A stretch of 64,000 nucleotides of DNA from Colocasia esculenta (taxonomy: Eukaryota; Streptophyta; Magnoliopsida; Alismatales; Araceae): assembly GCA_014218235.1 (NCBI GenBank), contig CM024764.1, forward strand, positions 69,229,184 through 69,293,183, read 5' to 3'. Made by a program: the position numbers and the translations under genes. Below the pieces are notes generated by a model, which was not told where the DNA came from, did no database searches, and worked only from the letters and a program-made list of their open reading frames with translations. Position 1 is the first letter of the stretch; each line of letters begins with the position of its first letter. Positions 46,131-56,054 of the stretch are shown one piece after another.

Positions 46131-46493
46131 ACAAAACCCACCAACCCCCTCCCCCCTCCTGGCCGGCCACCATCCCTCCCCCCAAATTAATCGAACACCC
46201 CCCCTCCCAGCAAGTCACCACCCCTCCCCCCAAATTGATCGAACACCCCCCCTCTCACACAACGTGCCCACCAATCCCCCCCTCCCCCCCCCTAGCCGAC
46301 CACCCCCTCTCCTCCCGGCTGACCATCACCTCTCTCCCCAAATTGATCGAACACCCCCCCCCCCCCCTTCACACACACTGTGTGTAAGAGAGAAGGAGAA
46401 GCTGAGAGAGGGAGGAGGACAAGAGAGAGGGTGAGAAAGAAGGAGAAAGAGAGGGGGCATCGTCGGATCGAGAGAGGGAGAGGGCCGGAGACG

Positions 46494-46496
<3 letters not shown>

Positions 46497-46566
<70 letters not shown>
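46497..46566. repeat. (GA)n microsatellite
   Basis: An uninterrupted GA run of about 70 bp. Confidence 0.95.
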
Positions 46567-46569
<3 letters not shown>

Positions 46570-46743
46570 TTACAACAAGATAGAGAGGTGAACGCCGACA
46601 GCAGCGTCTCCGGCGCTGGGAGGCGACGCTCTAGCAGGGGGCGACAGCGTCTCAAGTAGCGGGCGGCGATCTAACAGAGCGCGGCAGGGAGCGTCGAAGG
46701 AGGAGGGAAAGGGGAAAAGGTGGGCGGGGAGGTGGGAAATATT

Positions 46744-47051
46744 GGGGAGTATATGTAGATAGCTAACACAGCCGTCTACATGTGTACAATATATGTAGAC
46801 GACTACAAATCAGTCGTCTACATATCCCACATATGTAGACGGCCAAGTGAAGCCGTTTACGTACGTTACATAGATGGCTTGTTAACCGTCTACATATCTG
46901 TCATATGTAGATGGCTAATTTTAGTTGTCTACATAAGTTTTATATGTAGACGGCCCTGGTAAACCATCTACAAATGGTGTGTTTGTAGACGGCTACAATT
47001 TTCAGCTGTTTACATATATATATATATATATATATCTTATCTCCTGTAGTG
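46744..47051 (-). repeat. CACTA terminus and subterminal repeats
   Basis: The minus strand begins CACTACAGGAG at 47051. Inside are about ten copies, in alternating orientation, of a word close to ATGTAGACGGC. Such subterminal arrays bind the element's own DNA-binding protein in En/Spm-type transposons. A (TA)n run lies at 47013-47034. Confidence 0.85.
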
Positions 47052-47231
47052 CTTGCAATCCACATAAATTTATTGCAAGAAATATTTCTCATCCGTTTAA
47101 TTATTAGTCGAAAATTAATTTTGATATCAAATTTGGGAATTGGATCGATGGTGCCACGGAGGGGCTAGAGGTCATTATTGATCGACGATGTTGATCCTGT
47201 CAGACGTCATCAAAAAGAGAGAAAAACCTAC

Positions 47232-47664
47232 CACTACAGGAATGAAGGGATATATCAGCAGCTACAAATATGTGAGCTGTTAAAAACTTGTCATCAAATT
47301 CGTCGAGAAAAATTAGTACCGTTGATAAAAGAATTGTCAGCGGCTATCATAATGACAAATTCTATCCCATCTATATATTATGAACTGATGAGAATGGTTC
47401 TATCTATTATATACATCAATCCTCTAAAAAAGAAGAATACGTATTTATTATCAAATTTATATCAAGTATATAATTGTGAACAATCACAATCAAATAAGTT
47501 TCATTATTACCTACTCATCTACGGTGTTTCACATCTTACACATTATCTACCAATTAATGATTTTTTGTAACTATATTGATTTATATTTGATTTGTCAGAT
47601 TTTTTAGTGGCTATATTACGGTCACTGATATATATTTGTTGACATATCTCTATTTTCTTGTAAC
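47232..47664 (+). mobile_element. Possible small CACTA-type non-autonomous element
   Basis: CACTACAGGAAT at 47232 looks like a CACTA end. A degenerate inverse end (atatctctattttcttgta) is near 47664, with possible 3-bp target copies tac on both sides. The inner sequence has repeated cagcggc/gccactg-like words. The right end is poor, so the call is weak. The 130-residue frame at 47178-47570 crosses its boundary and is not credible. Confidence 0.3.
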
Positions 47665-48474
47665 TACCGACAACCACTACTACTTTTGATGCCATTAGAG
47701 AAATAGAGTGCACTAGTAATTAGGACATTTTCATCATTAATCAATCCTTCCCCAACTGTTTCTTCGCTAGTTTTCCACCGTTTGAACGCATATTTTTATG
47801 TATACGTACGGATGCAGATGTCATATAACCACAAAAGCAATTTTCGAAATGAAGCTGTGAATGATATATATTCGTAATATTCAAGAATTACGATGATATG
47901 ATAGATACTTCCCGTTACCCATCAAAAATACATATAACATATATGAAAATTTCCAAATTTTAAAATGTTTTTTTTCCTAATATGATCCATCAATTCACCT
48001 ATCTCCGGCATCAGTGTAGCAGAGCGCAGGCTTTTAACAGCAAGGAGGTGTGCTCATATTAGCAAAAAGGAAGAAACTTGTAGATGAAGCTTCATAGGAA
48101 GCTTCAATGTTGTATGTAAGTGGGTCCTACTGCATTGTATGAAGCCAAATATAAATGATCAAAATGCCAGAGATTTGCAGATCAATTTTTGGATGCATGC
48201 ACTGAGGCACTTTTAGCACATACGGCCAAACATATATAGTGCAGTTATGCCAGACATTGGCATCAGCTACAGAAGATTTTTTGGACAACTGCACGTACAA
48301 CGACATTGGCCGAGATCCTGAAATTTTAAGACTTCAGTCAGTGCAAGCAAAAGCGAGGAATTTATCTCCATATCAATATCCACAATCCACAATAATGTGG
48401 ACCCACTATATATATATATATATATATATACATCCATACCTAAGTCCCGCGTCTACATAAATATATATAGAGAG
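47665..48474. other. AT-rich sequence, nothing recognised
   Basis: No coding region, RNA gene or element ends are seen. A (TA)n run lies at about 48407-48430. Confidence 0.5.
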
Positions 48475-48830
48475 TAATGTTATAGTAAAGCGGTGCGGTA
48501 TTATCGTATCACAACACTCGTCTTAAATCTTGATCCAACGATAAAAAATTAAAAAAAATCAAAAATTTTCGCCCATGGCACGCACCTCCGATGTGCGTAA
48601 ATCACGGGTGGATGGAGATCCAACGGCCCCCACTAAAATGCTGTCGAGCCGCATCAAAGAGTACGGATGCACCTTAATATTTATCTATATATATAGTGGG
48701 AGCTATTAGATCCCCATCCACCTCGTGATCTACACGCGCTGGAGATGTGTGTCACGGGTGGAAAATTTTGAAATTTTTTTTCTAAAATTTCCATTGTTGG
48801 CGGGTGTTATGCCGCACCGTCGTACCATTA
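48475..48830. mobile_element. Foldback MITE-like element, 356 bp
   Basis: The left arm (taatgttatagtaaagcggtg...) and the inverse of the right arm (taatggtacgacggtgcgg...) match along most of their length and meet near 48655. It contains paired motifs such as cacgggtggatgg / ccatccacctcgtg. No protein is encoded. TA-rich flanks make the target site uncertain. Confidence 0.7.
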
Positions 48831-48989
48831 TATATATATTATATATCTAAACTTAGTTCAATCAAAGCAGACATATTTTTGAAAAAAATTAATTAATTTT
48901 TTAAAATTTAAAAAAGTCACATTATAGGGGCCAATTAAAATTAATTATTACAAAAATTAATGATGAGAACTAAAAAATCCCCATCCAAT

Positions 48990-49130
<141 letters not shown>

Positions 49131-49172
49131 GCTATGTTACGGCACAAGCTTTTGGTGTAGCTTTGCCGTAAC

Positions 49173-49845
49173 CGTCCATTGAAATCCAAAGGGCGGAAAT
49201 AAAAAAAAAGAAATATACAAAAGCAAATTGTTGCCATGATACCCGCCATGTTTTCCGCACAGGAAGCTTTCTACTTTGTTTTAATATAATTTTTTAAACT
49301 TTCACCGAAATCTCATTATACTTAGAAATTATTTAAACCGATTATATGGTGTAACAAGATTTGTTTTAATATTCCTTACTTATAAATCATGCTTAAATTA
49401 GACCGATTGTGTGGTCTAACAAAATTTTTAAAAATAGATTTTTAACTCTCTACCTTTATAATATACTTTACTTACAAAGCAGGCTTAAAATTTAATACTG
49501 ATTATGGATCTTCAAATTTTAAGTCATTTAATAAATGTTCCAAAAAATTAGGTAGAAACGTGTTTAGAAAAAGTTCTTCAAGTAATGAAGTTTGTCAAGT
49601 AATTATCTAATTATATAATACTATTATTAATATTAAGCATGATTTATAAGTAAAGAATATTAGAATATTTATAAATGAAAAATATTTTTAACTTTTCAGG
49701 CCATTACAAAGATTTATTAGGAAATATCAAATTTAAGGAAATAATTCCTAAACATAATGAGTTAGTTAAAAAACGATATTAAAACACGGCAGCGGTTATT
49801 TCCTTTCTTATTTTCCACCATTTGGATGTCAATTTATGAAAGATG
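49173..49845. mobile_element. Foldback element, about 670 bp, AT-rich
   Basis: The ends (ccattgaaatccaaa near 49177 and tttggatgtcaat near 49835) are inverse to each other. So are inner arms around 49355-49390 and 49630-49670 (acttataaatcatgctt and its inverse). No coding region is seen. It is likely a MITE or decayed foldback transposon. Confidence 0.55.
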
Positions 49846-50417
49846 CACGCCAACCATGTGCGTTTTGGTTGCCCCGCGGCCGCCTGCGCTCCCATGTTTG
49901 TTTGCTTGCAAAAGCAGATGGGAGAGGGGCCGGGAACCGTCTATAAATGGTAATATTTGTAGTTTAAAAGTGGAACATAAAACAAATAAAATAATATAAT
50001 TTAATTATATATAATGTTTTAAATTTTTTATCTGACATCGCATCAAATATATATATATATATATAGGGAAAATTAATTGGGGGTCCCTGTCAGAGCCTTC
50101 TACTTTTTTCCTGGTCCCTGTCAGAAAACCGATAGACGTAAAACCCCTCATTTTCTCAAGATTTAATTTCCAGTCCCTGCTTTTCGCACGTCACCATTTA
50201 CGACCCTCCACGCACGGTTTCCGTCTCCTTCGCTTCCGTCTCTTTTCCCTCTTTCCGTCTTACCCTTCCCTCCTTTTTTTCCATCGCCTGTTCCCCAAAC
50301 GACGCTGACGCTTCGATGGCCCGTGAACTCTGACCGATGGGAAGTTACATAGCGTGCGGATAAGTGTTACAGCAATCAATAACATCACTTACAAAGAGCG
50401 TTCGGAGGACCGTTCTT

Positions 50418-50427
50418 TACACTATAA
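50418..50427 (+). promoter_or_regulatory. TATA-like box before the small ORF
   Basis: ACTATAAAAG lies about 100 bp upstream of the ATG at 50523, a plausible plant promoter distance. Confidence 0.45.
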
Positions 50428-50522
50428 AAGGAACCCAAGGTCATACCTATCCTTCATCACAAGTTTCTAACGCTCTTGTTCTTCCTATCTTTCTTGCTCG
50501 TCTTCTTCCTCTTTATTCGCAG

Positions 50523-50816
50523 ATGTCTTCATCTAACCGTGCTCCCCAGAGGTATGGCAAGGCACCTGTCTCACCGGTGCCACCGTCGCCCCCGGCTCCC
50601 CCGGCTCTACCTTTCCCGGAGACGTACAGTTCCGACTATTGGAACGGTTTTTACGATGGGTGGACAATGGCTTTACAGAAAGCCTCTCGGCTGTACCACC
50701 ACAAGGGCCTCACCAACATCCTCCCTGACATCGGCCCTAGGGCAGAACACATCTGTTCCTCACCTTCCTCTCGTCCTTCCCCGGCCTATTCCTCCCCTCC
50801 CTCGTCCACCGAGTAA
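50523..50816 (+). CDS. Small proline/serine-rich ORF in the MULE, unknown function
   Basis: The frame from the ATG at 50523 encodes 97 residues (MSSSNRAPQRYGKAP...). It has a Pro-rich segment (SPVPPSPPAPPALPFP), a short central part with SDYWNGFYDGWTMALQKASRLYHHKG that could form a helix, and a Ser/Pro-rich end. I chose this ATG rather than the one at 50364 because a TATA-like box (50418) lies between them. I do not recognise the protein. Downstream sequence to 51050 is a C/T-rich low-complexity tract. It may be a MULE accessory protein, a captured gene fragment or a chance frame. Confidence 0.35.
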   Translation: MSSSNRAPQRYGKAPVSPVPPSPPAPPALPFPETYSSDYWNGFYDGWTMALQKASRLYHHKGLTNILPDIGPRAEHICSSPSSRPSPAYSSPPSSTE

Positions 50817-50839
50817 TCGGGTTAGGGAGTTTAGAATGT

Positions 50840-51060
50840 CTCCCTCCCCGACCCGTTCCTCCTCCTCCCCTCCCCTCCCATCCCTTCCTTCTCCTCACCT
50901 CCCCTCCCATCCCTTCCTTCCTCCCCTCCCTTCTCTGTAGCTGTCCTTATTCCTCCCCTCCCCTCCCTTCTCTGCTGTCCTTCTTATTCCTCCCCTCCCC
51001 TCCTATCTCTGCTGTCCTTATTTGTCCCCTCCCCTCCATTTCATTCCAGTGTCTATGCTA
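50840..51060. repeat. Low-complexity CCCCTCC tract
   Basis: Irregular repeats of cccctccc and tctctgctgtcctt follow the small ORF. No gene is seen. Confidence 0.8.
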
Positions 51061-51081
51061 TCGGGATACGGAGTTTAGATT

Positions 51082-51373
51082 GTAACAGTGCTTGTTTATG
51101 GAATATACATATATTTTCCTTTTATGCAATCTTCTGTGGGTTTGTATGTGATCTTTGTAATGCGTGTACTGTAATACTAACAGGTTCCTCCAAAGCGGTC
51201 AAGCTATTGAACATGAACTCTCTACATGTAACAGTGCTTGTTTATGGAATATACATATATTTTCCTTTTATGCAGTCTTCTGTGGGCTTGTATGTGCTCT
51301 CTATGATGCGTGTACTGTAATACTAACAAGTTCCTCCGAAGCGGTCAAGCTGTACTGCTGGAACTGTAACCCC
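51082..51373. repeat. Tandem duplication, period 146 bp
   Basis: gtaacagtgcttgtttatgg starts at 51082 and again at 51228. Both copies run through a matching stretch to the gcggtcaagct words. Confidence 0.85.
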
Positions 51374-51983
51374 ATAGCATGGACACTGTAATGAAGAAGG
51401 GCACATAATGTAACACAGGAAACTATTAATGTAATAATGTAGTTGTAGGTTTAGTTCTCGAACTGTAACCTCCTATCATGCATACTATAATGATAATATG
51501 CAGCTATTGTAACAGGTTTGTACGTATACTGTAATAATGTAGTTGTAGGTGTGCGGTCAAAGCTAAAGGAACGATGTACTGCTCGAACTGTAACCTCATA
51601 GCATGTATACTATAATGACAATAGGTAAGTACTGTAACATATTTCAACTTATACTGTAATAATGTGTTCTAGAACTGTAACCCCATAGCATAGACACTGT
51701 AATGAAGAAGGGCACATACTGTAACACAGGAAACTATTAATGTAATAATGTAGTTGTAGGTTTAGTTCTCGAACTGTAACCTCCTATCATGCATACTGTA
51801 ATGATAATATGCAGCTATTGTAACAGGTTTGTACGTATACTGTAATAATGTAGTTGTAGGTGTGCGGTCAAAGCTAAAGGAACGATGTACTGCTCAAACT
51901 GTAACCTCATAGCATGTATACTATAATGACAATAGGTAAGTACTGTAACAGATTTCAACTTATACTGTAATAATGTGTTTTGG
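51361..51983. repeat. Tandem duplication, period 311 bp, CTGTAA-rich
   Basis: gaactgtaacc...agaagggcacat starts at 51361 and again at 51672. The whole unit is repeated with few changes. Within each unit CTGTAA or TGTAAC recurs every 20-35 bp. Confidence 0.88.
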
Positions 51984-52218
51984 AACTGTAACCGCCTATC
52001 ATGTATACTATAAAAGTATAGGTAAAGACTGTAACAGGATTCTACATACACTGTAATGAGGTACGCGTAGCTGCGCCCTCAAGCAGTAAGACTGTACTTC
52101 TTCAACTGTAACATAGTATCATTTATACCGTAACAACAATAGGTAAAGACTGTACAACAAGTATCATTACAATGGTTAGGAATTAGTACGTGCGGTAGTT
52201 CTCCCTCAGTTGTAGACG

Positions 52219-53391
52219 CTATGAACGCCCTTGTCCATTGAAGTACGCTTTGATGAAGTGGAGGGCCATTTTTGATCGCACTAAAGGCATGTCATCCTGA
52301 CTGAAGGGCAAATCTTGAATGTCCCTACGTGCTAGACATTCCATGTATTTGCAAGTAAAAATTCCGCAGTCGTCTCCCGATCCTTGTTGTGGGCATGGGT
52401 CGGGGTAGCGTAGCGGTCATTTATCTGCATCTATGTGCTTGCCCTTCAGGTATCTTTTCAGTTCCTCCACCTACATGAGAGAATGAACAAAAGAGTTCCC
52501 GCAACTTAATTAATGTAGATTTAATGTTACTGTTACGTCTGTAACACAAGTGCTCTCGCACTGTAAAGAATGTAAGCATTGTATGTAACATGCGTCACTT
52601 ACATATTGTGGAATGTCAGCACGATGTTTGCTTCGTAATGAGTCGTACACGTGGAACTCTTTTTCCTTGATGTGGATTACCAAAAGAGCCCAATGGTTCG
52701 TTCCAACATGCATGGGGGAGAAGATGAGGTCAAATTCATTTGGGGCGCGGTCAAATGTCCTGAAAGCGTATTCGAAATGTTCTTTCTTGCTCTTGTCGTC
52801 TCTGCAAGATTGGACATAACCCCTTAAAATGGCTCCCAAATATCCAAAATTCCAAAAAATGTCCGGGTTCTCTTCACGGGGGCGAAACAAGTAAGCGTTG
52901 ACGTAGCAGTCAATTACGACCGATTCGCTTTCCCTCGCGAACAATAGCTCCCGGATGTCATGAAACGAGAGGAAATTGTCGTGTCCTTCCTCAGAGCCGT
53001 TGAACATGAACTCTCTACATGTAAGAAAACATGTTTGGCAAGAATTAAGACTGTCATCAGAAATAGACGAAACTGTAAAGATGGTAGACATATACTGTAA
53101 AGATGGTAGACATATACTGTAAAGATGGTAGACATATACTGTAAACATGGTAGACATATACTGTAAATATGGTAGACATATACTGTAACACGTACTCACT
53201 AATGATGCACTCATTAAGAAATCGTTCAATCAATGACTTTTCGGCCACTCCTAATGCTTCCAAGGCGACGTAATCACGTCTCTCCTCTTTCTTGCCCCTT
53301 GGAAGTGTGCCTGTACTCTCTTGAGAGTCAACAAATATTGATTCGGAAGTGGACACATTAACTTTCGTGGCTTTGTGGTCTCGAAAATCGT
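52219..53391 (-). pseudogene. Ulp1-like (C48) cysteine protease gene in the MULE
   Basis: Three exons are inferred on the minus strand: about 53391-53200, 53012-52603 and 52470-52219, with GT/AG introns (donors GTGAGT and GTAAGT). The protein has the Ulp1 catalytic order: His in THWALLVIHI, Asp in FHVYDSL, then a Gln-rich PQQGSGDDCGIFTC segment with the catalytic Cys in DCG (52371-52363). Ulp1 proteases cleave SUMO; the MULE-borne versions have unknown roles. One in-frame TGA at 52417-52419 (perhaps from TGG) breaks exon 3. The first intron holds five 22-bp repeats. The N-terminal exons are unclear, and an exon-like block near 53540-53580 does not join in frame. Confidence 0.8.
53072..53190. 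repeat. 22-bp tandem repeat, five copies
   Basis: The unit actgtaaagatggtagacat plus two bases is repeated five times inside an intron of the Ulp1-like gene. It again contains CTGTAA. Confidence 0.9.
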
Positions 53392-53612
53392 CTGGTTGCG
53401 ATAGAGTAAGTAAAAAAGAATGTTATGTAAAATGATTAGAATGTAATTGTAACGGACTCTGAATAATACTGTTATGTGTCATGAAGGGTTCTGTAACCGA
53501 ATGCTCAGCTTATGTATATTCTGTAAGGGGAAACCATACCTTATAGCACTCTGGTTGTCGTCTTATCCTCGTCCCAGCTGAAACACGTCGGGACAATGAT
53601 GATGGGGACAAT

Positions 53613-55963
53613 TGTAACGACCCGAGAACCCGACCCTCGGCCCACGCCGAGGACCCGATTTTCGCGGTCGCCGCCCACGGACCAGGGGGGCCCGAAAAGG
53701 GCTATAACACGCGTCTGACAGGATATGTAACGGAGGTAAACGTCAACTGCTAAGCTAGAAGCATACAAGCGGAAACAGGAAAGTAAAGCGAGACCGCTGC
53801 GTACCGCTCTAAGTACAGTCCCAACGCACACACACTAGTACAAGTAAGGAAAGGGGAGAGACAAGTCCCTTAGGGGCATACCCCGAGGGTGACGTACACT
53901 GAGAGGGGGAACCACTGCTAGCTACGGGGACCAAGACTACCGCCCCGTCTCCTCCGCCCGACGCGCGCCCTGCCGCTGCTGAGAAGACTCACCTGGAAAA
54001 CAGAGGGATGAGCTTCACAACAGAAGCTCAGTAGGGACTACCAATCTCCTACTGGCTCTAAACAGGTAGAGGAACATATGCAACTATTAATAAAGGAAAG
54101 ACGGCAGTTTATATCTTTCTACCTACAAAAGGAAGTGCGGAAGCGAAGCTAAAGCTAACACGGTACGGAAAGTACTCTCGGTCGGAAACTCCGTACGACT
54201 GCTCGTCGTGACCAACACACGGCTAGTAAACGCAGACGGAGGGAACTCCGCCTGGACAGGGAACACTAGCTACGGAAACAACACCACTAGTCAAACGGTC
54301 AAGTGCGTCCACAGACGTCTTATCCTCGACCTAGGTCCTGGCCCTCGCATCTCGTCAGAGCGAGGTAGGACACAAGGAACACAACAGTAACCGCTGTAGT
54401 CTGGCCAGACTACGGTCCCACGCCTGACCTCTCCAAATGGTTCCGGGGCCGTAAGGAGCGAGGCAGTGAGAAGAAGGACTGGCTGGCCTGCGCCGGGTAG
54501 AACTCCAAACTATCCTCGGCGTCCCAGACCAACCACGAGAGCTCTGCAAGCGACTCACATGCCACTGTCCTAACCACCGTTTTCCCCTCAGCTCCAGAGT
54601 CCGCCTAGGTGGCTGCCAACTCGAGCACACTCGTAGCCCGGAGTACTCCCTCAACAGGCTCCCGAGGACGGGGGTCCCAGGTAACGGTAACAACCTCTCG
54701 CACGGGACAAGCCCTCAAGTGCCACGCACCGGGCGAACGACTAGTGTGAGACCGTACTAGGGAACTAGCACAGGTGCCACGGGTACAGTAAAGCAAAAAA
54801 GGAAGCGGCGGAAGCACAACCTGCCTCTGGAATGAGAAGGCAACATAGGGCCTATCACCTTCTCAATGCGACATAGGCCATGTCGCCTTCTGAATGCGAC
54901 ATAGCCCCTGTCGCATTCTCAATGCGACATAGCCCCTGTCGCATTACCAGTCAGAAGGCGACACAGGGTATGCCGCATTCAGGCCAGTCGGGGGTTCCGG
55001 AGATTCTTCTTCCGAGAACCTCCCCGAAACGGGAGAAACGCTACACGGCGAGGGAGGGGAGCATGCTTATCATGCTAGGAAGCTAGTAAAGCATTCAAAC
55101 CACCCTCAAACACCCAAGAACATGGATTCTACGCTCGGAGGAAAACCTCACTCACACGAGCATGGAAACTCACACTCCCAACCCCCAAACCACAAGGAAA
55201 ACACGCTTTATAGGGGAAGGGGAGCATGCTTAGGGCGAGAGGATCAAGAGTCCCTACCTCCACGCGAAGAACAAACCCGTTAGGGCCTTCTCGTAGGTAG
55301 AAACGTCTCCTCCTCGCACCGCACGGCACGAACACGACCCCTGCACGAATGGAGCGACACCCTTCTCAGCACGGCTGCCTCAACACGGGGGAGGCACCCC
55401 CAACACCGCCGGAACTCCGAGAGGGCGAGAGGGAGAGAGGGGGAAAGGAAAAATGCGAGAGAGGGAGAAGAGCTCGGGCGCCCGGGCTTTAAGCCCGGAT
55501 CCTGAGAAGGCGACACACCTTGTGTCGCATTGGGAACCAGAAGGCGACAGTGGGTGTGTCGCCTTCAAGAAGGCGACATACCCCCTGTCGCAATGCCACT
55601 GACAACGGTCAAATCTCGGAATTCGAAAAAGTGAAGGCGACAGCCATCTTGTCGCATTCACCCGACACCGCCAGAGCCGTACTGACACAAAGGACGCCTG
55701 TCACGTTTGTCAGACTGCGTCTGGGGCGACGCGATGGGAAGGCGACATAGGCCATGTCGCCTTCAAGAAGGCGACACACCCCCTGTCGCAATCCATCAAA
55801 CCAGAAGGCGACATAGGGTATGTCGCATTTAAGAAGGCGACACACCCCCTATCGCAATATGAAGCAGAACCAGACATCGACGCGATCAGAACCACGTCGC
55901 GACAGTCGCCCTGCCGCGACACAGAGGACGGGGCCAAGGGCCCAAGGGGGCCGGGGTGTTACA
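53613..55963 (-). repeat. Gypsy-C 3' LTR (left copy)
   Basis: This 2351-bp LTR is bounded by tgtaacgaccc and ggggtgttaca on the plus strand. It contains two hairpin-rich blocks, at 54835-54979 and 55507-55858. ORFs in it are not credible. Confidence 0.94.
55507..55858. repeat. GCGACA...TGTCGC hairpin array (Gypsy-C left LTR)
   Basis: Seven units of the form AAGGCGACA-(5-8 nt)-TGTCGC(A/C)(T/A)T lie here, with further half-sites. A companion block of about five units is at 54835-54979. The right LTR has both blocks, at 62281-62427 and 62954-63305. Loops vary while stems are kept. Confidence 0.85.
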
Positions 55964-55980
55964 ACCCTCCCTCCTTAAGA
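55964..55980 (-). other. Polypurine tract of Gypsy-C
   Basis: The minus strand reads CTTAAGGAGGGAGGGT directly against the 3' LTR start (55963). Confidence 0.8.
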
Positions 55981-56054
55981 CATTTCATCCTCGAAATGAA
56001 AACAACTCGGTCTCAACCCAGAAGACGACAAAAGGGGAGATCACCACATACCGA

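Larger units (their letters stand above)
44338..46743 (-). other. CACTA 5' non-coding region
   Basis: No recognisable protein is encoded. On the minus strand possible splice signals occur: a donor AG/GTAAG near 44388 and an acceptor tttcag near 45755. This suggests untranslated 5' exons or a decayed second gene. It contains a G-rich minisatellite and a long GA/CT microsatellite. Confidence 0.45.
5990..47051 (-). mobile_element. CACTA (En/Spm) DNA transposon, decayed and split by nested insertions
   Basis: The element is on the minus strand. Its right-hand terminus is at 47051, where the minus strand begins CACTACAGGAG, followed by subterminal repeats (46744-46990). Inward come a long 5' non-coding region (44338-46740), a tandem repeat, a large palindrome, and the transposase modules: Transpos_assoc, Tnp2, DUF4218 and, beyond the solo LTR, DUF4216. 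Two insertions split it: the solo LTR 7014-20159 and Gypsy-A 23541-44332. Removing these leaves about 8 kb. I did not find the other CACTA terminus, so the left limit (about 5990) is provisional. Short words such as acattcacattctgtaaaa at 6190-6260 and similar ones at 23395-23455 may be subterminal repeats. Confidence 0.75.

Noticed and set aside
45822..46655. Several ORFs of 80-135 codons in both directions
   Set aside because: They run through a C-rich minisatellite and a GA microsatellite and encode only low-complexity repeats.
47178..47570. 130-codon plus-strand ORF
   Set aside because: It matches no family I recognise and overlaps a CACTA-like terminus.
54208..54390. Short ORFs repeated in both Gypsy-C LTRs (also 61655-61837 and others)
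   Set aside because: They exist in two copies only because the LTRs are duplicated; they lack domains and lie in LTR sequence.
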